Part shown: piece by piece, positions 34,629 through 45,933 of the stretch | Position numbering within the stretch: the stretch's first letter is position 1 | Layout: each line of letters begins with the position of its first letter | NCBI GenBank assembly: GCA_016793095.1 | Contig: JAEUJQ010000031.1 | Location: 1-49,966 of the forward strand | Reading direction: 5' to 3' | Length of the DNA stretch: 49,966 nt | Source of the DNA: Myxococcaceae bacterium | GTDB taxonomy: Bacteria; Myxococcota; Myxococcia; Myxococcales; Myxococcaceae | Notes under the pieces: model-generated | Databases searched by the model: none | What the model saw: only the letters and a program-made list of their open reading frames with translations | What the model was told of the DNA's origin: nothing | Translations under genes and position numbers: made by a program

Positions 34629-36426
34629 AGATCGACCAGCGACCCGACGGAGACTCCGCCTCGTCACCCGGGTTGGCGAACGCGTGGAGGATGACGTGCA
34701 GGGCGTCAGCCATCGCCTGCGCCGAGCCGAGCCGCTTCGAGACGTCGCGCGCGAGGCACGCGACCAGCAACTGCTGCAGCCGCCGGGGGATCGGCTCGCC
34801 CAGGAAGGTGAACTCGCCGATGGGGCGCGCCTCGTTCGACAGCCGCGACATCACCACCTCGCCGATCGCCGCGCCCTCGAAGGGGAATCGGCGCGCGAGT
34901 AGGGTGTAGAGCACCGTGGCCAGCGCGTAGAGATCGGCGCGCTCGTCCACCTCCCGACCCAGCACCTGCTCCGGCGCCATCCACAGGGGCGTGCCGATCA
35001 CCTGGCCGACCTGAGTGAGGCGGCTGAGCTCGGGCGCGGAGCGGACGCGCGCGACGCCGAAGTCGAGCACCTTGAGCTGCTCTGGCGGCCCGGCGATCAC
35101 GAAGAGGTTGTCGGGCTTGATGTCGCGGTGGACGACGCCGACCTGGTGCGCGGCCGCCAGCGCCTCCGCCGCCTGGGCGATCAGCCGCAGCGCCCGCGCC
35201 AGCTCGAGCGGCCGCTCCCGCGCGAGCACCTTCACGCTCTTGCCCTCGAGCCGCTCCATCACGAACGCCACCCGGCCCGGCTCGTTGATGAGATCGAAGA
35301 CCTTCACGATGCCGGGATGATCGAGCGTGCTGATGGCCTGGGCTTCTTGAACGAAGCGCTGCACCTGGTCCGGCCGGCGGGTGAGCTCAGGGTGCAGCAG
35401 CTTGATCGCGGCGCGGCGGTTGAGCGTCGAGTGCACGACGTCCACCACCCGCCCCATACCGCCCTCGCCCAGCAAGCCCTGCACGATCCACGGCCCGATC
35501 ATCTCGACGGCGCTGGGACGCACGCCCGGCTGTGTCGCCGAGGGAACCGCTGCGGGGGGCGCCTCCCCAGACGCCTCGGGCAGCAGCGCGCCCTGCACGA
35601 TCGGCGATCGACCCTCGACCTGGGTGACGCGCGCCTCGAGCTCGAGCAACGCCTGCCGGAACGCCACCATCGACTCGAACCGATCAGCGGGATCCTTCGC
35701 GAGCGCGCGATCGAAGAGATCGTCCCAGGCGGCGAGGTGGGCTGGCAGACGGGGGATCGGCGACACGACGTGCATCTGGCGCGTCACGCTGGGGCTCACG
35801 TCAGCGAACGGCGGAGCGCCGGTGAGCAGCTCGAACAGCATCACCCCGAGGCCGTAGACGTCGGACGCGGGCGTCGCGCGCTTTCCGGCGACGCGCTCGG
35901 GCGCGAGGTACTCAGGAGCCACCAGCACGCGGGACTTCGGCACCGGCAGCGAGCGCACGTCACGGAACAGCATGAGCGCGGTGTCGAGGAGCCGCACCGT
36001 GAAGCCCTCGTCCTCGTCGCCGTCCAGGAACACGTTCTGCGGCGCCAGGCAGCCGTGAACCAGCTCGTGATCGTGCAGGAACTGCAGCGCCTCTGACAGC
36101 GCCACGCCCCAGTTCACCGCGAGCTCGCTCGAGATGGGCCCTCTTCGCGCGAGCCAGGCGGCGGCGGTGGTGCCCTGCACGGGAGCGCTCACCGCGACGA
36201 AGCGGCCGTCGACGGCGCAGCTGACGTGCTCGACGGTGACGAGCCCGGGGTGCCTGAGCTGGCGCGTGCGCTTGGTGGCGTCGAGGAAGCGCGCGTACAG
36301 CTCGATGTCGTCACCCAGCTCGGGGCGGCTCACCTGCACCACGACTCGATCGCTCCCCGAGCGCGCCAGGAACACGTCCACCGCCGACCCCTCGCCCAGC
36401 TTCGCCTCGACATCGAAACCATTCAT
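34615..36426 (-). CDS. Tandem pseudokinase-kinase Ser/Thr protein
   Basis: A 603-residue protein with two Hanks-type kinase folds in a row. The first (~5-265) has lost catalysis: the ATP Lys is Gln-31 (VVVQV), HRD reads HGCLAPQN at 124-131, and DFG reads DTA at 148-150. The second (~310-575) is intact: GEGGMGRV, Lys-342, HRDIKPDN with Asp-435, and DFG at 455-457. No membrane helix is visible. By analogy with JAK kinases, the first domain may regulate the second; that is inference. Stands alone, convergent with DUF72. Confidence 0.9.
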   Translation of the reverse strand: MNGFDVEAKLGEGSAVDVFLARSGSDRVVVQVSRPELGDDIELYARFLDATKRTRQLRHPGLVTVEHVSCAVDGRFVAVSAPVQGTTAAAWLARRGPISSELAVNWGVALSEALQFLHDHELVHGCLAPQNVFLDGDEDEGFTVRLLDTALMLFRDVRSLPVPKSRVLVAPEYLAPERVAGKRATPASDVYGLGVMLFELLTGAPPFADVSPSVTRQMHVVSPIPRLPAHLAAWDDLFDRALAKDPADRFESMVAFRQALLELEARVTQVEGRSPIVQGALLPEASGEAPPAAVPSATQPGVRPSAVEMIGPWIVQGLLGEGGMGRVVDVVHSTLNRRAAIKLLHPELTRRPDQVQRFVQEAQAISTLDHPGIVKVFDLINEPGRVAFVMERLEGKSVKVLARERPLELARALRLIAQAAEALAAAHQVGVVHRDIKPDNLFVIAGPPEQLKVLDFGVARVRSAPELSRLTQVGQVIGTPLWMAPEQVLGREVDERADLYALATVLYTLLARRFPFEGAAIGEVVMSRLSNEARPIGEFTFLGEPIPRRLQQLLVACLARDVSKRLGSAQAMADALHVILHAFANPGDEAESPSGRWSIFKRR

Positions 36427-36629
36427 GGCGGAGTGGAGTGTAGAGAGCGCACATCAGTGCGAGACAAGTCGCCGCCGTGCGGCGGTCAGCGTCGAGGTGC
36501 TCGACTCGCGCACGCGGGCGCCGCCTTCACGCGCAGTTGCGTCGGCGGCTCCTGCGACATGTGCGGAAGCGGAGCAGGACGAGTGGGGGTTCGGACCCGC
36601 ACCAGCCCGACTGGAACGTGATCGCAGGG

Positions 36630-36671
36630 CCTGAAAAGGAACATCCCGCGGGATCGCATGACCCCGCGGGA
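36630..36671 (-). terminator. Intrinsic terminator of dnaK
   Basis: On the minus strand a perfect 9-bp GC stem, TCCCGCGGG/CCCGCGGGA (36644-36652 with 36663-36671), with a 10-base loop, is followed by a T-rich TGTTCCTTTTCAG. It lies about 32 bases after the dnaK stop. This is the most classical terminator in the window. The rest of the 36427-36702 gap shows no gene. Confidence 0.75.
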
Positions 36672-36702
36672 CGTCACTCCACGGACTGTTCGGGCCGCCG
36701 CC

Positions 36703-38622
<1,920 letters not shown>

Positions 38623-38696
38623 ATGTTTCAAGCCTCCAGCGCAGTGCGCCAAGTATTTGGATTCGCCGGGCTTTTGGGCTGGCCCGAGATGTGCGC

Positions 38697-38724
38697 AAGG
38701 TAACCAGCACACCTCGCGTGTCAA
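38697..38724 (-). promoter_or_regulatory. Candidate sigma-70-type promoter for dnaK
   Basis: On the minus strand, TTGACA (38719-38724) is a perfect -35, followed after 16 bases by TACCTT (38697-38702), a weak -10. Transcription would start about 68 bases before the dnaK ATG. I see neither a CIRCE element nor a clear heat-shock sigma-32 -10. An imperfect palindrome, CCAAGTATTTGG (38650-38661), lies between promoter and start and might be an operator. Confidence 0.4.
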
Positions 38725-38926
38725 TCAGGCTGGAATCGTGTGAGCGTGACAGCCGCGTAGCGCCCTTCGCACCAACCGCCACCGTCAGGTGCCAATGAAG
38801 GCATGACGCCGCGCGCGTTTCCCTGTTCTTTCAACCTCTTGCGCCACGACGCAGAGTGGCAAGACTCGTGCTTCGGACGAGGACGGACGCGACGAGTGGG
38901 GGCAAGCCGCGCTGGAGGTCGACACC

Positions 38927-40012
38927 ATGTGGGTGCAGCCCTATCGAAGCACGATCGAGCAGATCCCGCCTCGGCTGGACGTGGATCACCGCGTCGCCGT
39001 CCTCCTCAACGCCAACGCCCGGAAGGTCACCACGCGGGTCGTGCGGAGCCTCTCGCACGTCGTGCCCGAGGGCGACCTGTTCGTCTCGCGGTCGGAGCTG
39101 GACGCGCGACGCATCGCCCAGACGGTCGTCGATCGCGGCTACCACACGGTCTTCCTGGGGGGCGGCGACGGCACCCTGATGTGCTTCGTGAACGAGATCG
39201 TCTCGGAGGTCGGTCGCCGCCGTCGCTTCCACCCCACGACGCTGCCGCGCTTCGGGGTGCTGAAGCTGGGCACGGGCAACTCCGTCGCGGCGCTGGTCAG
39301 GGCTTCGTCTACGCGGGGCGATGCGATCGTCGATGACGTGCTCCGTGCGCGCTCCGGCGAAGTGCCCGGTACGAAGTCGCTCGACCTGCTGCTCATCGAC
39401 GGCAAGCGGGCTCCGTTCGCGGGCCTCGGCATGGATGGGCAGCTGCTCAACGACTACATCGCGGTGAAGCGCGCCTTCGCCGAGGGGCCGCTGAAGAAGC
39501 TGATGTCGGGTGGGGCCGGCTACTTCACGTCGGTCGCTTTCAAGACGGTGCCCTACTACCTCGCGAACTCGAACTCGGTGGACTGCGAGATCGTGAACCA
39601 GGGCCCGGTGGCGTGGCGCATGGGGCCTGATGGACGGCCGGTGGAGACGTTCGGCGCGGGGGCGACGCTCTTCAAGGGCCCCCTGGTGATGGCGGCTGCC
39701 GGCACGGTGCCGTTCTACGGCTACGAGCTGAAGATGTTCCCCTTCGCCGGCAAGCGGCGGGGCATGTTCGATCTGCGCGTGGGCCACCTGTCGGCAGCCT
39801 CGATCCTCGCGAACCTGCCGGGCCTGTGGGCGGGCACCTGGTTCCCCGAGGGGCTGCACGACTTCCTCGCGAACGACGTCTCCATCCGGTTCTCGCGGCC
39901 GATGCCGTTCCAGGTCGCTGGCGACGCCGAGGGCCACCGGGAAGAGCTGCGCATCCAGACGGCCGCCGAGTCCATCGAGGTCTGCGACTTCAGCGGCGCC
40001 GCCTCCCACTGA
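38927..40012 (+). CDS. Diacylglycerol/lipid kinase-like protein
   Basis: A 361-residue member of the DAGK-catalytic (DgkB/YegS/sphingosine-kinase) superfamily, which phosphorylates diacylglycerol or related lipids. NANARKVT near residue 28 (nucleotide-binding region), GGGDGT at 78-83 and LGTGNSVAALV are the family's landmarks. The C-terminal beta-sandwich follows. GGAGG precedes ATG 38927. There is no membrane helix, as usual for the family. It could recycle lipids in the inner membrane; the substrate is not readable. Confidence 0.85.
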   Translation: MWVQPYRSTIEQIPPRLDVDHRVAVLLNANARKVTTRVVRSLSHVVPEGDLFVSRSELDARRIAQTVVDRGYHTVFLGGGDGTLMCFVNEIVSEVGRRRRFHPTTLPRFGVLKLGTGNSVAALVRASSTRGDAIVDDVLRARSGEVPGTKSLDLLLIDGKRAPFAGLGMDGQLLNDYIAVKRAFAEGPLKKLMSGGAGYFTSVAFKTVPYYLANSNSVDCEIVNQGPVAWRMGPDGRPVETFGAGATLFKGPLVMAAAGTVPFYGYELKMFPFAGKRRGMFDLRVGHLSAASILANLPGLWAGTWFPEGLHDFLANDVSIRFSRPMPFQVAGDAEGHREELRIQTAAESIEVCDFSGAASH

Positions 40013-40030
40013 TCCCTGCAACAAAGCCTC

Positions 40031-40045
40031 GTGCTCCGGGAGCAC
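40031..40045 (+). terminator. Small perfect hairpin after the lipid-kinase gene
   Basis: GTGCTCCGGGAGCAC is a palindrome with a 6-bp stem and CGG loop, 19 bases after the lipid-kinase stop and 20 before the next GTG. No T-run follows, so it may be an attenuator, a weak terminator or an operator. An AGGAG sits at 40046-40050, right behind it, at a long distance (14 bases) from GTG 40065. Confidence 0.3.
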
Positions 40046-40064
40046 AGGAGTAGACTCCGCCGCC

Positions 40065-41396
<1,332 letters not shown>

Positions 41397-41468
41397 AGCA
41401 GGCTGTCAGAACGACCGGGTGACGAACGTCTCGCCCGCACACCCGCGGTCTCGAGGGAGGGCTCACCC

Positions 41469-41705
41469 ATGGCCATCTTGAACATCACCTACAACGGCCT
41501 GTCGGCTGACTACCCGATCGAACTCGACGGCCGCGTGGCCGACGCCGATCTCAAGCGGATCGCCGTCGAGGTCGTGCGCTCTGGCGACGTGCCGGGCCTG
41601 CACCTGCCGAACCTGCCGGTCGCGGCGTTCGATGGCTTCGTGATCGACCGCCTGCAGGGCGGCCACCGGCTCTACCTGCGCCCGAAGGTCCCGTTCGGCG
41701 CCTGA
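41469..41705 (+). CDS. Small protein, possible ubiquitin-like (beta-grasp) partner of the E1-like gene
   Basis: A 78-residue protein from ATG 41469 with GGGAGGG upstream. The pattern of predicted elements, strand (AILNITYNG), strand (YPIELDG), helix (DADLKRIAVEVVRSG), strand (DGFVID), strand (HRLYLRPK), fits a beta-grasp fold, and the size fits ubiquitin-like modifiers. The C-terminus reads VPFGA: not a Gly-Gly tail, but one Ala removed would expose Gly. The case rests on size, pattern and the E1-like gene 63 bases downstream. I do not recognise a named family. Confidence 0.6.
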   Translation: MAILNITYNGLSADYPIELDGRVADADLKRIAVEVVRSGDVPGLHLPNLPVAAFDGFVIDRLQGGHRLYLRPKVPFGA

Positions 41706-41713
41706 CTCAGACT

Positions 41714-41749
41714 CGAGCACGCGTCTTTCGAGCCGGAGACGCGTGCTCG
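41714..41749 (+). terminator. Strong 13-bp hairpin between the small protein and the E1-like gene
   Basis: CGAGCACGCGTCT (41714-41726) pairs perfectly with AGACGCGTGCTCG (41737-41749) around a 10-base loop. A short CCTTTCG follows. It begins 9 bases after the small gene's stop and ends 20 before the E1-like start. Three Ts are few for an intrinsic terminator, so it may only partly stop transcription, keeping the small protein in excess over the enzyme, or may stabilise the upstream mRNA. Confidence 0.55.
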
Positions 41750-41768
41750 GCCTTTCGTGGAGCCCCGG

Positions 41769-42344
41769 ATGCGCATCGTCTTCCTCGGAGTCGGCGCGCT
41801 CGGCTCCACCACCGCAGTGCTCTGCCGCGCGCTCGACGCCTCGTTCGCCCTGGTGGACTTCGACAAGGTGGAGTCGAAGAACCTCTCGTCGCAGGCGTTC
41901 GTGAAGCAGTCGCTCGGGAAGAACAAGGCCGAGGCGCTCAAGGCCCAGCTCCTGAACTTCTACGGCCTGAAGGTTGACGCGTTCGGCGTTCGGCTCACCG
42001 CGGAGAACATCGTCCAGCTGCTCGACGGCGCCGGCCTGGTGGTGGACTGCTTCGACAACGCCGCGAGCCGCAAGATCGTCAGCGAGCACGCTCGCGCGAA
42101 GGGGCTGCCGCTGGTGCACGCCGCGATCTCGGGCGACGGCTCGTTCGGCATCGTGCGGTGGGACGCGCACTTCGTGCCTGACGCCGAGGATCACGCGGGC
42201 CAGGCCACCTGCGAGGGGGGCGAGCACCTGCCGATGATCGGCCTGCTGGCGGCGACGCTGGCCCGCACCATTCAGGACTTCGTCGCGAGGCAGGAGCAGC
42301 GCGACTCGATGGTGGGGCTCAAGTCCGTCACTGTCACGAGCTGA
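41769..42344 (+). CDS. Minimal E1/ThiF/MoeB-like adenylyltransferase
   Basis: A 191-residue enzyme of the ubiquitin-activating (E1-like) superfamily, which adenylates the C-terminus of a ubiquitin-like protein. It has GVGALGS (7-13), LVDFDKVESKNLSSQ (29-42) with the expected acidic, Asn and basic/Gln positions, GKNKAEAL, and VVDCFDNAASRK (91-102). It is shorter than ThiF/MoeB (~240-250) and lacks their two CxxC zinc pairs; one Cys, Cys-148 in ATCEGGEHLP, aligns with the Cys near the MoeB/ThiF C-terminus and is the candidate catalytic Cys. ATG 41769 has GGAG at 41759-41762. The 3' end overlaps the convergent kinase gene by 11 bases. Confidence 0.85.
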   Translation: MRIVFLGVGALGSTTAVLCRALDASFALVDFDKVESKNLSSQAFVKQSLGKNKAEALKAQLLNFYGLKVDAFGVRLTAENIVQLLDGAGLVVDCFDNAASRKIVSEHARAKGLPLVHAAISGDGSFGIVRWDAHFVPDAEDHAGQATCEGGEHLPMIGLLAATLARTIQDFVARQEQRDSMVGLKSVTVTS

Positions 42345-45300
42345 GTCGCGGCTGCGGCAGCTCGGGCACCAGCATGCGGGCGAAGGCCTCGGGCGATCTC
42401 ACGTCCTGGGTCTCGAACCAGGCGCGGGCCGCACGGGTGTTCGCCGCGCCCACCTGCGCCGACTGGAGCGCGCCAAGTCGCAGCCGGCACGCCGCCGCGA
42501 AGAGCCGCATGCCGTGCTGATCGAACCGGGGGATCGCGTTCGACAGGCACTCGACCGCGCGCTCCGGCTGGACCAGGGCTTCGAGCACCAGGGCCTGCGC
42601 GTGCGCCCAGCCCACGCGCTCCTTCGACAACCTGGCGAGCGCATGGCGCGCGAGCTCGGGCCGCCCCGCCGCGACGGCCAGCCGGCCCATGAGTGAGTGC
42701 GCCTCGACCCTGACGTTCTGGATGCGGAGCAGCATCGTGCGCTCGAGCTGCGGCCAGGCGGCGAGCAGCTTGTCGAGCGGCGCGTCTGGCCGGCGCTCGT
42801 AGAGCCCGATGAGCCCCTCTGACAGCACCGCCCAGTAGTGCTGGAAGTGGAAGCTCTTCGTCGCCCAGGTCGCCATCGCCGACTCCACGGCCCTGCGGGC
42901 CTCCTCGGGCTGGTCGGCCGCGAGCAGTGACACGTTCGCCAACCCGACGGTGAAGCTGGTGAGGGCGTACCGGTCGCCGCGCACCCGCGCCTCACGCACG
43001 AGCGCGGGGATCCGCCGCGACAGCTCCGAGATCTCGCCCAGGTAGAACAGGGACCAGACCGAGAAGAGCCGCGCGCTCGCCGCCTCCCACGAGACGCCCA
43101 GGCCTGCCTCACGCAGCGCCACCTCGGCCTCGGCCACGCGCGCTCTCGCCTCCTTGAAGTCGCCGACGAGGAACCGCGTGAGTCCGTCGCAGAACGAGAG
43201 CAGCCCGCGCAGCCGGGCGTCGCCGACGCGCTCGCAGAGCCCCTGCGCACGGGTGATCAGCGCCCTCGCGCGCTTCTCGCTCCGTCGCCCCTCGGTGGCG
43301 ACGAAGGCGGCCTCGGCGGCGAGCGCGCGGGAGATCCTCCAGGGCTCGCCCGCGTCGAGCGCCAGCAGGAGCTGCCTCGTCTGGAAGCTCGCGCCGCGGA
43401 TCGTGTCCACCATCGCGAGCCCGACCGAGACCGACCAGCAGGCATCGATGCGCTCGAGCAACGCGCGATCGATCTCTGCCGGCGCCCGCTCGTCAAACGA
43501 CAGTCCGCGCAGCGCGAGGTGGAGCCGCCGGAACAACAGCGCCCCGACCGCGCGGGCAGGCGTCTTCGCCAGCGACATGCTCATCCCGGCGAGCACGCGG
43601 GAGATCGCCGCGACGCCCTCGTCGACGTGCCCGCTGACCAGCAACTGCTCGGCCGAGCGCCGGGACAGCTCGCCGAGGCGCGAAGCGTCCACCCCCGCCT
43701 CCGTGCCCGCGCGTGAGAAGGCCTCGGCGGCCTCCCGACCCTCTCCGGCGTTCGCGAGCGCGTCGGCGAGTGAGACGGCGAGATCGAACCTCCGCCGGTC
43801 GTCGAGCGGCAGGAGCTCGAGCGCCCGACGGTACAGCCGCGCCGCCTGGGCGAAGGCGAGCTGATCACGGCTGCGCGAGGCCGCCTGGAGGGTGGCCTCC
43901 GCGGCCCGATCGCCCTGCCCTGCCGCCAGGAAGTGCAGCGCGACGGCCTCGAGCTCGGAGCCCGCGTGCCGCTCGAGGACCGCCGCCAACCGCCCATGCA
44001 GGCGCCGCGTCGACGCGTCATCGAGGCCGGCGGCCACCGTCGTGCGCAGCCGCTCGTGCCAGACCTCGAGGCGCTTCTCGTCTGGCTGCAGGCGCACCAG
44101 GCTCTGGTTCTCGAGGACCGGCACGAGATCGGCCAGCTCCGGCGAGACGCCCGCGGCTTCGAGCGCGATGGAGACGTCCACCGGCCCCGCGGAGATCGAC
44201 ACCACCTCGAGCAGCTGACGGGCGGCGGCGTCGAGGCGGCCGATCTTCCGCCGCCACAGCCCCTCGACCGTCACTTCGCCTTCGCCTGAGGACTCGAGCA
44301 GCTCGAGGAGCAGGCGCGGGTTCCCCTGCGACTCGACCGCCAGCGCCTTCGCCCGATGCGCGTCGGCGCCGCCCTGCTGCGCGAGCACCACGGCAGCCTC
44401 GGCCCCGAGCGGGGCGAGCTTCAGCACCTCGACCGGCACGGTGCCTTCCGGCAGCGCGGGCCCGTCGTCGCGGATCGAGGTGACGACGAGCACCGTCGGC
44501 GGCTCGGGGGGCCGCAGCACGGCCTCCATCAGCATCACGCTGTCTGCGTCGCCCCACTGCGCATCATCCACGAGCACGACGAGGGGCACGCGCTCCCCCA
44601 GGCGCTCGAAGAGCTCTCGCAGGGCCAGCACGGCCCGCCTGCGACGCTCGAGCGGATCCTGCACCTCTCGCGCCGGCGCCTCGCGGAACGCCGGCACGCG
44701 GTTCAGCGCCGGGAACATGCGCGCGAGCAGCGAGGCGTCACGCGGGCGCAGGCCATCGACCCGGTCGGCTGGCATGGCCGCCAGGTGGCGCGTGAGCGCG
44801 TCGATCAACGGGTCGACCCCCTTGAACGGAACGGTCTCGCGCTCGTGGCACCGGCCCGCGAGCACCACCGCGCCCTGCCCCTCCATCCGCTGGGCGAAGG
44901 CCTTGAGGAGCGCCGTCTTGCCGATGCCCGGTGGCCCCTCGACGCGCACCACCCTCGGGCCCTCGCTCCGGGTCCGCTCGAAGGCGCGCTCGAGGGTCTG
45001 CAGCTCGGCGGCGCGCCCGATCAGCGTCGACGGTGGCGGCGGAGGCCTCGCGACGGCGCCCAGGGCGTTCAGCACCGCAGCGCCGTCGGGCCGTTCACCG
45101 GGCTGCGTCCGGAGCAGCGCGACGCACAGCTCGTCGAGCTCGGGTGGGACCGCGGCGTTCAGCTCCTTCGGCGAGGGCGCCGGCCGGCGCTGCTTGTCGA
45201 TCATCACGTCGACCGGCGAGCCTTCGAAGGGGAGCCGCCCCGTGAGCGCCTGGAACAGCATGACGCCGAACGCGTACCAGTCGCACTTCGGGCCAATGGG

Positions 45301-45927
45301 TCCCGACGCCGCCTGCTCAGGCGCCATGTACGCGACGGTGCCCACGATCGCCCGGCCCTGCTCCTCCGTGAGGCTCCTGGGGCCGCCGAGCTCAGCCACC
45401 AGCCCGAAGTCGAGGATGACGACGCGCCCCTCCTTCGTCACCAGCACGTTCGAGGGCTTGAGATCGCGGTGCACCCGATCGCGCGAGTGCAGGAACGAGA
45501 CGCCTTCGGCGAGCTGCCGGAACGCGCGCTTCACGCGATCGAGCTCGAGGCGCTGGCTGGGTGGCGCAGGCGAGCGCACCGTCAGCTCGAGGTTGGCGGT
45601 CGGCGCCGACGTGAGGAGGGGCGCCGAGGGCCGCACCCAGGTGAAGAAGTCGACGCCGTCGATCAGCTCGAGGGTGAAGAACCAGGTGTCGCTCTCGCAG
45701 GTCAGCTCGTAGAGCGCGACCAGGTTGGGGTGCCGCACGTCGTGCAGGGTGCGGAACTCGCGCTTGAGGCGGACGAGCGAGTCCGCGTCCTGGCCCTGCA
45801 GCACCTTCAGCGCGACGCGCCGCCCGCCCCGCTCCGCGTCGATCGCCTCGTAGACGACGCCCATGCCGCCGACCCCGAGCTCCCGCACGAGCTGGTACCG
45901 CGCAGTTCCGCGGAAGGGCTCGGCCAC
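42334..45927 (-). CDS. Ser/Thr kinase fused to an AAA ATPase and TPR-like repeats
   Basis: A 1,197-residue signalling protein. The kinase (~10-290) is intact: GVGGMGVV, Lys-41, HRDLKPSN with Asp-155, DFG at 173-175, though a ~25-residue Pro/Ser/Thr-rich insertion sits before the catalytic loop. An AAA_16-type STAND ATPase follows (IGRAAELQTLERAF, Walker A GPPGIGKTAL near 337, VVLVDDAQWGD). The rest (~600-1190) is helical TPR-like repeats, as in MalT-type regulators. No DNA-binding domain or membrane helix is seen. It lies 6 bases after an FHA sigma-54 activator and may signal with it. Confidence 0.9.
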   Translation of the reverse strand: MAEPFRGTARYQLVRELGVGGMGVVYEAIDAERGGRRVALKVLQGQDADSLVRLKREFRTLHDVRHPNLVALYELTCESDTWFFTLELIDGVDFFTWVRPSAPLLTSAPTANLELTVRSPAPPSQRLELDRVKRAFRQLAEGVSFLHSRDRVHRDLKPSNVLVTKEGRVVILDFGLVAELGGPRSLTEEQGRAIVGTVAYMAPEQAASGPIGPKCDWYAFGVMLFQALTGRLPFEGSPVDVMIDKQRRPAPSPKELNAAVPPELDELCVALLRTQPGERPDGAAVLNALGAVARPPPPPSTLIGRAAELQTLERAFERTRSEGPRVVRVEGPPGIGKTALLKAFAQRMEGQGAVVLAGRCHERETVPFKGVDPLIDALTRHLAAMPADRVDGLRPRDASLLARMFPALNRVPAFREAPAREVQDPLERRRRAVLALRELFERLGERVPLVVLVDDAQWGDADSVMLMEAVLRPPEPPTVLVVTSIRDDGPALPEGTVPVEVLKLAPLGAEAAVVLAQQGGADAHRAKALAVESQGNPRLLLELLESSGEGEVTVEGLWRRKIGRLDAAARQLLEVVSISAGPVDVSIALEAAGVSPELADLVPVLENQSLVRLQPDEKRLEVWHERLRTTVAAGLDDASTRRLHGRLAAVLERHAGSELEAVALHFLAAGQGDRAAEATLQAASRSRDQLAFAQAARLYRRALELLPLDDRRRFDLAVSLADALANAGEGREAAEAFSRAGTEAGVDASRLGELSRRSAEQLLVSGHVDEGVAAISRVLAGMSMSLAKTPARAVGALLFRRLHLALRGLSFDERAPAEIDRALLERIDACWSVSVGLAMVDTIRGASFQTRQLLLALDAGEPWRISRALAAEAAFVATEGRRSEKRARALITRAQGLCERVGDARLRGLLSFCDGLTRFLVGDFKEARARVAEAEVALREAGLGVSWEAASARLFSVWSLFYLGEISELSRRIPALVREARVRGDRYALTSFTVGLANVSLLAADQPEEARRAVESAMATWATKSFHFQHYWAVLSEGLIGLYERRPDAPLDKLLAAWPQLERTMLLRIQNVRVEAHSLMGRLAVAAGRPELARHALARLSKERVGWAHAQALVLEALVQPERAVECLSNAIPRFDQHGMRLFAAACRLRLGALQSAQVGAANTRAARAWFETQDVRSPEAFARMLVPELPQPRLSS

Positions 45928-45933
45928 GGCGAC

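Noticed and set aside
38623-38700. Possible CIRCE element upstream of dnaK
   Set aside because: The expected 9-base arms with a 9-base spacer are absent; only a short imperfect palindrome is present.
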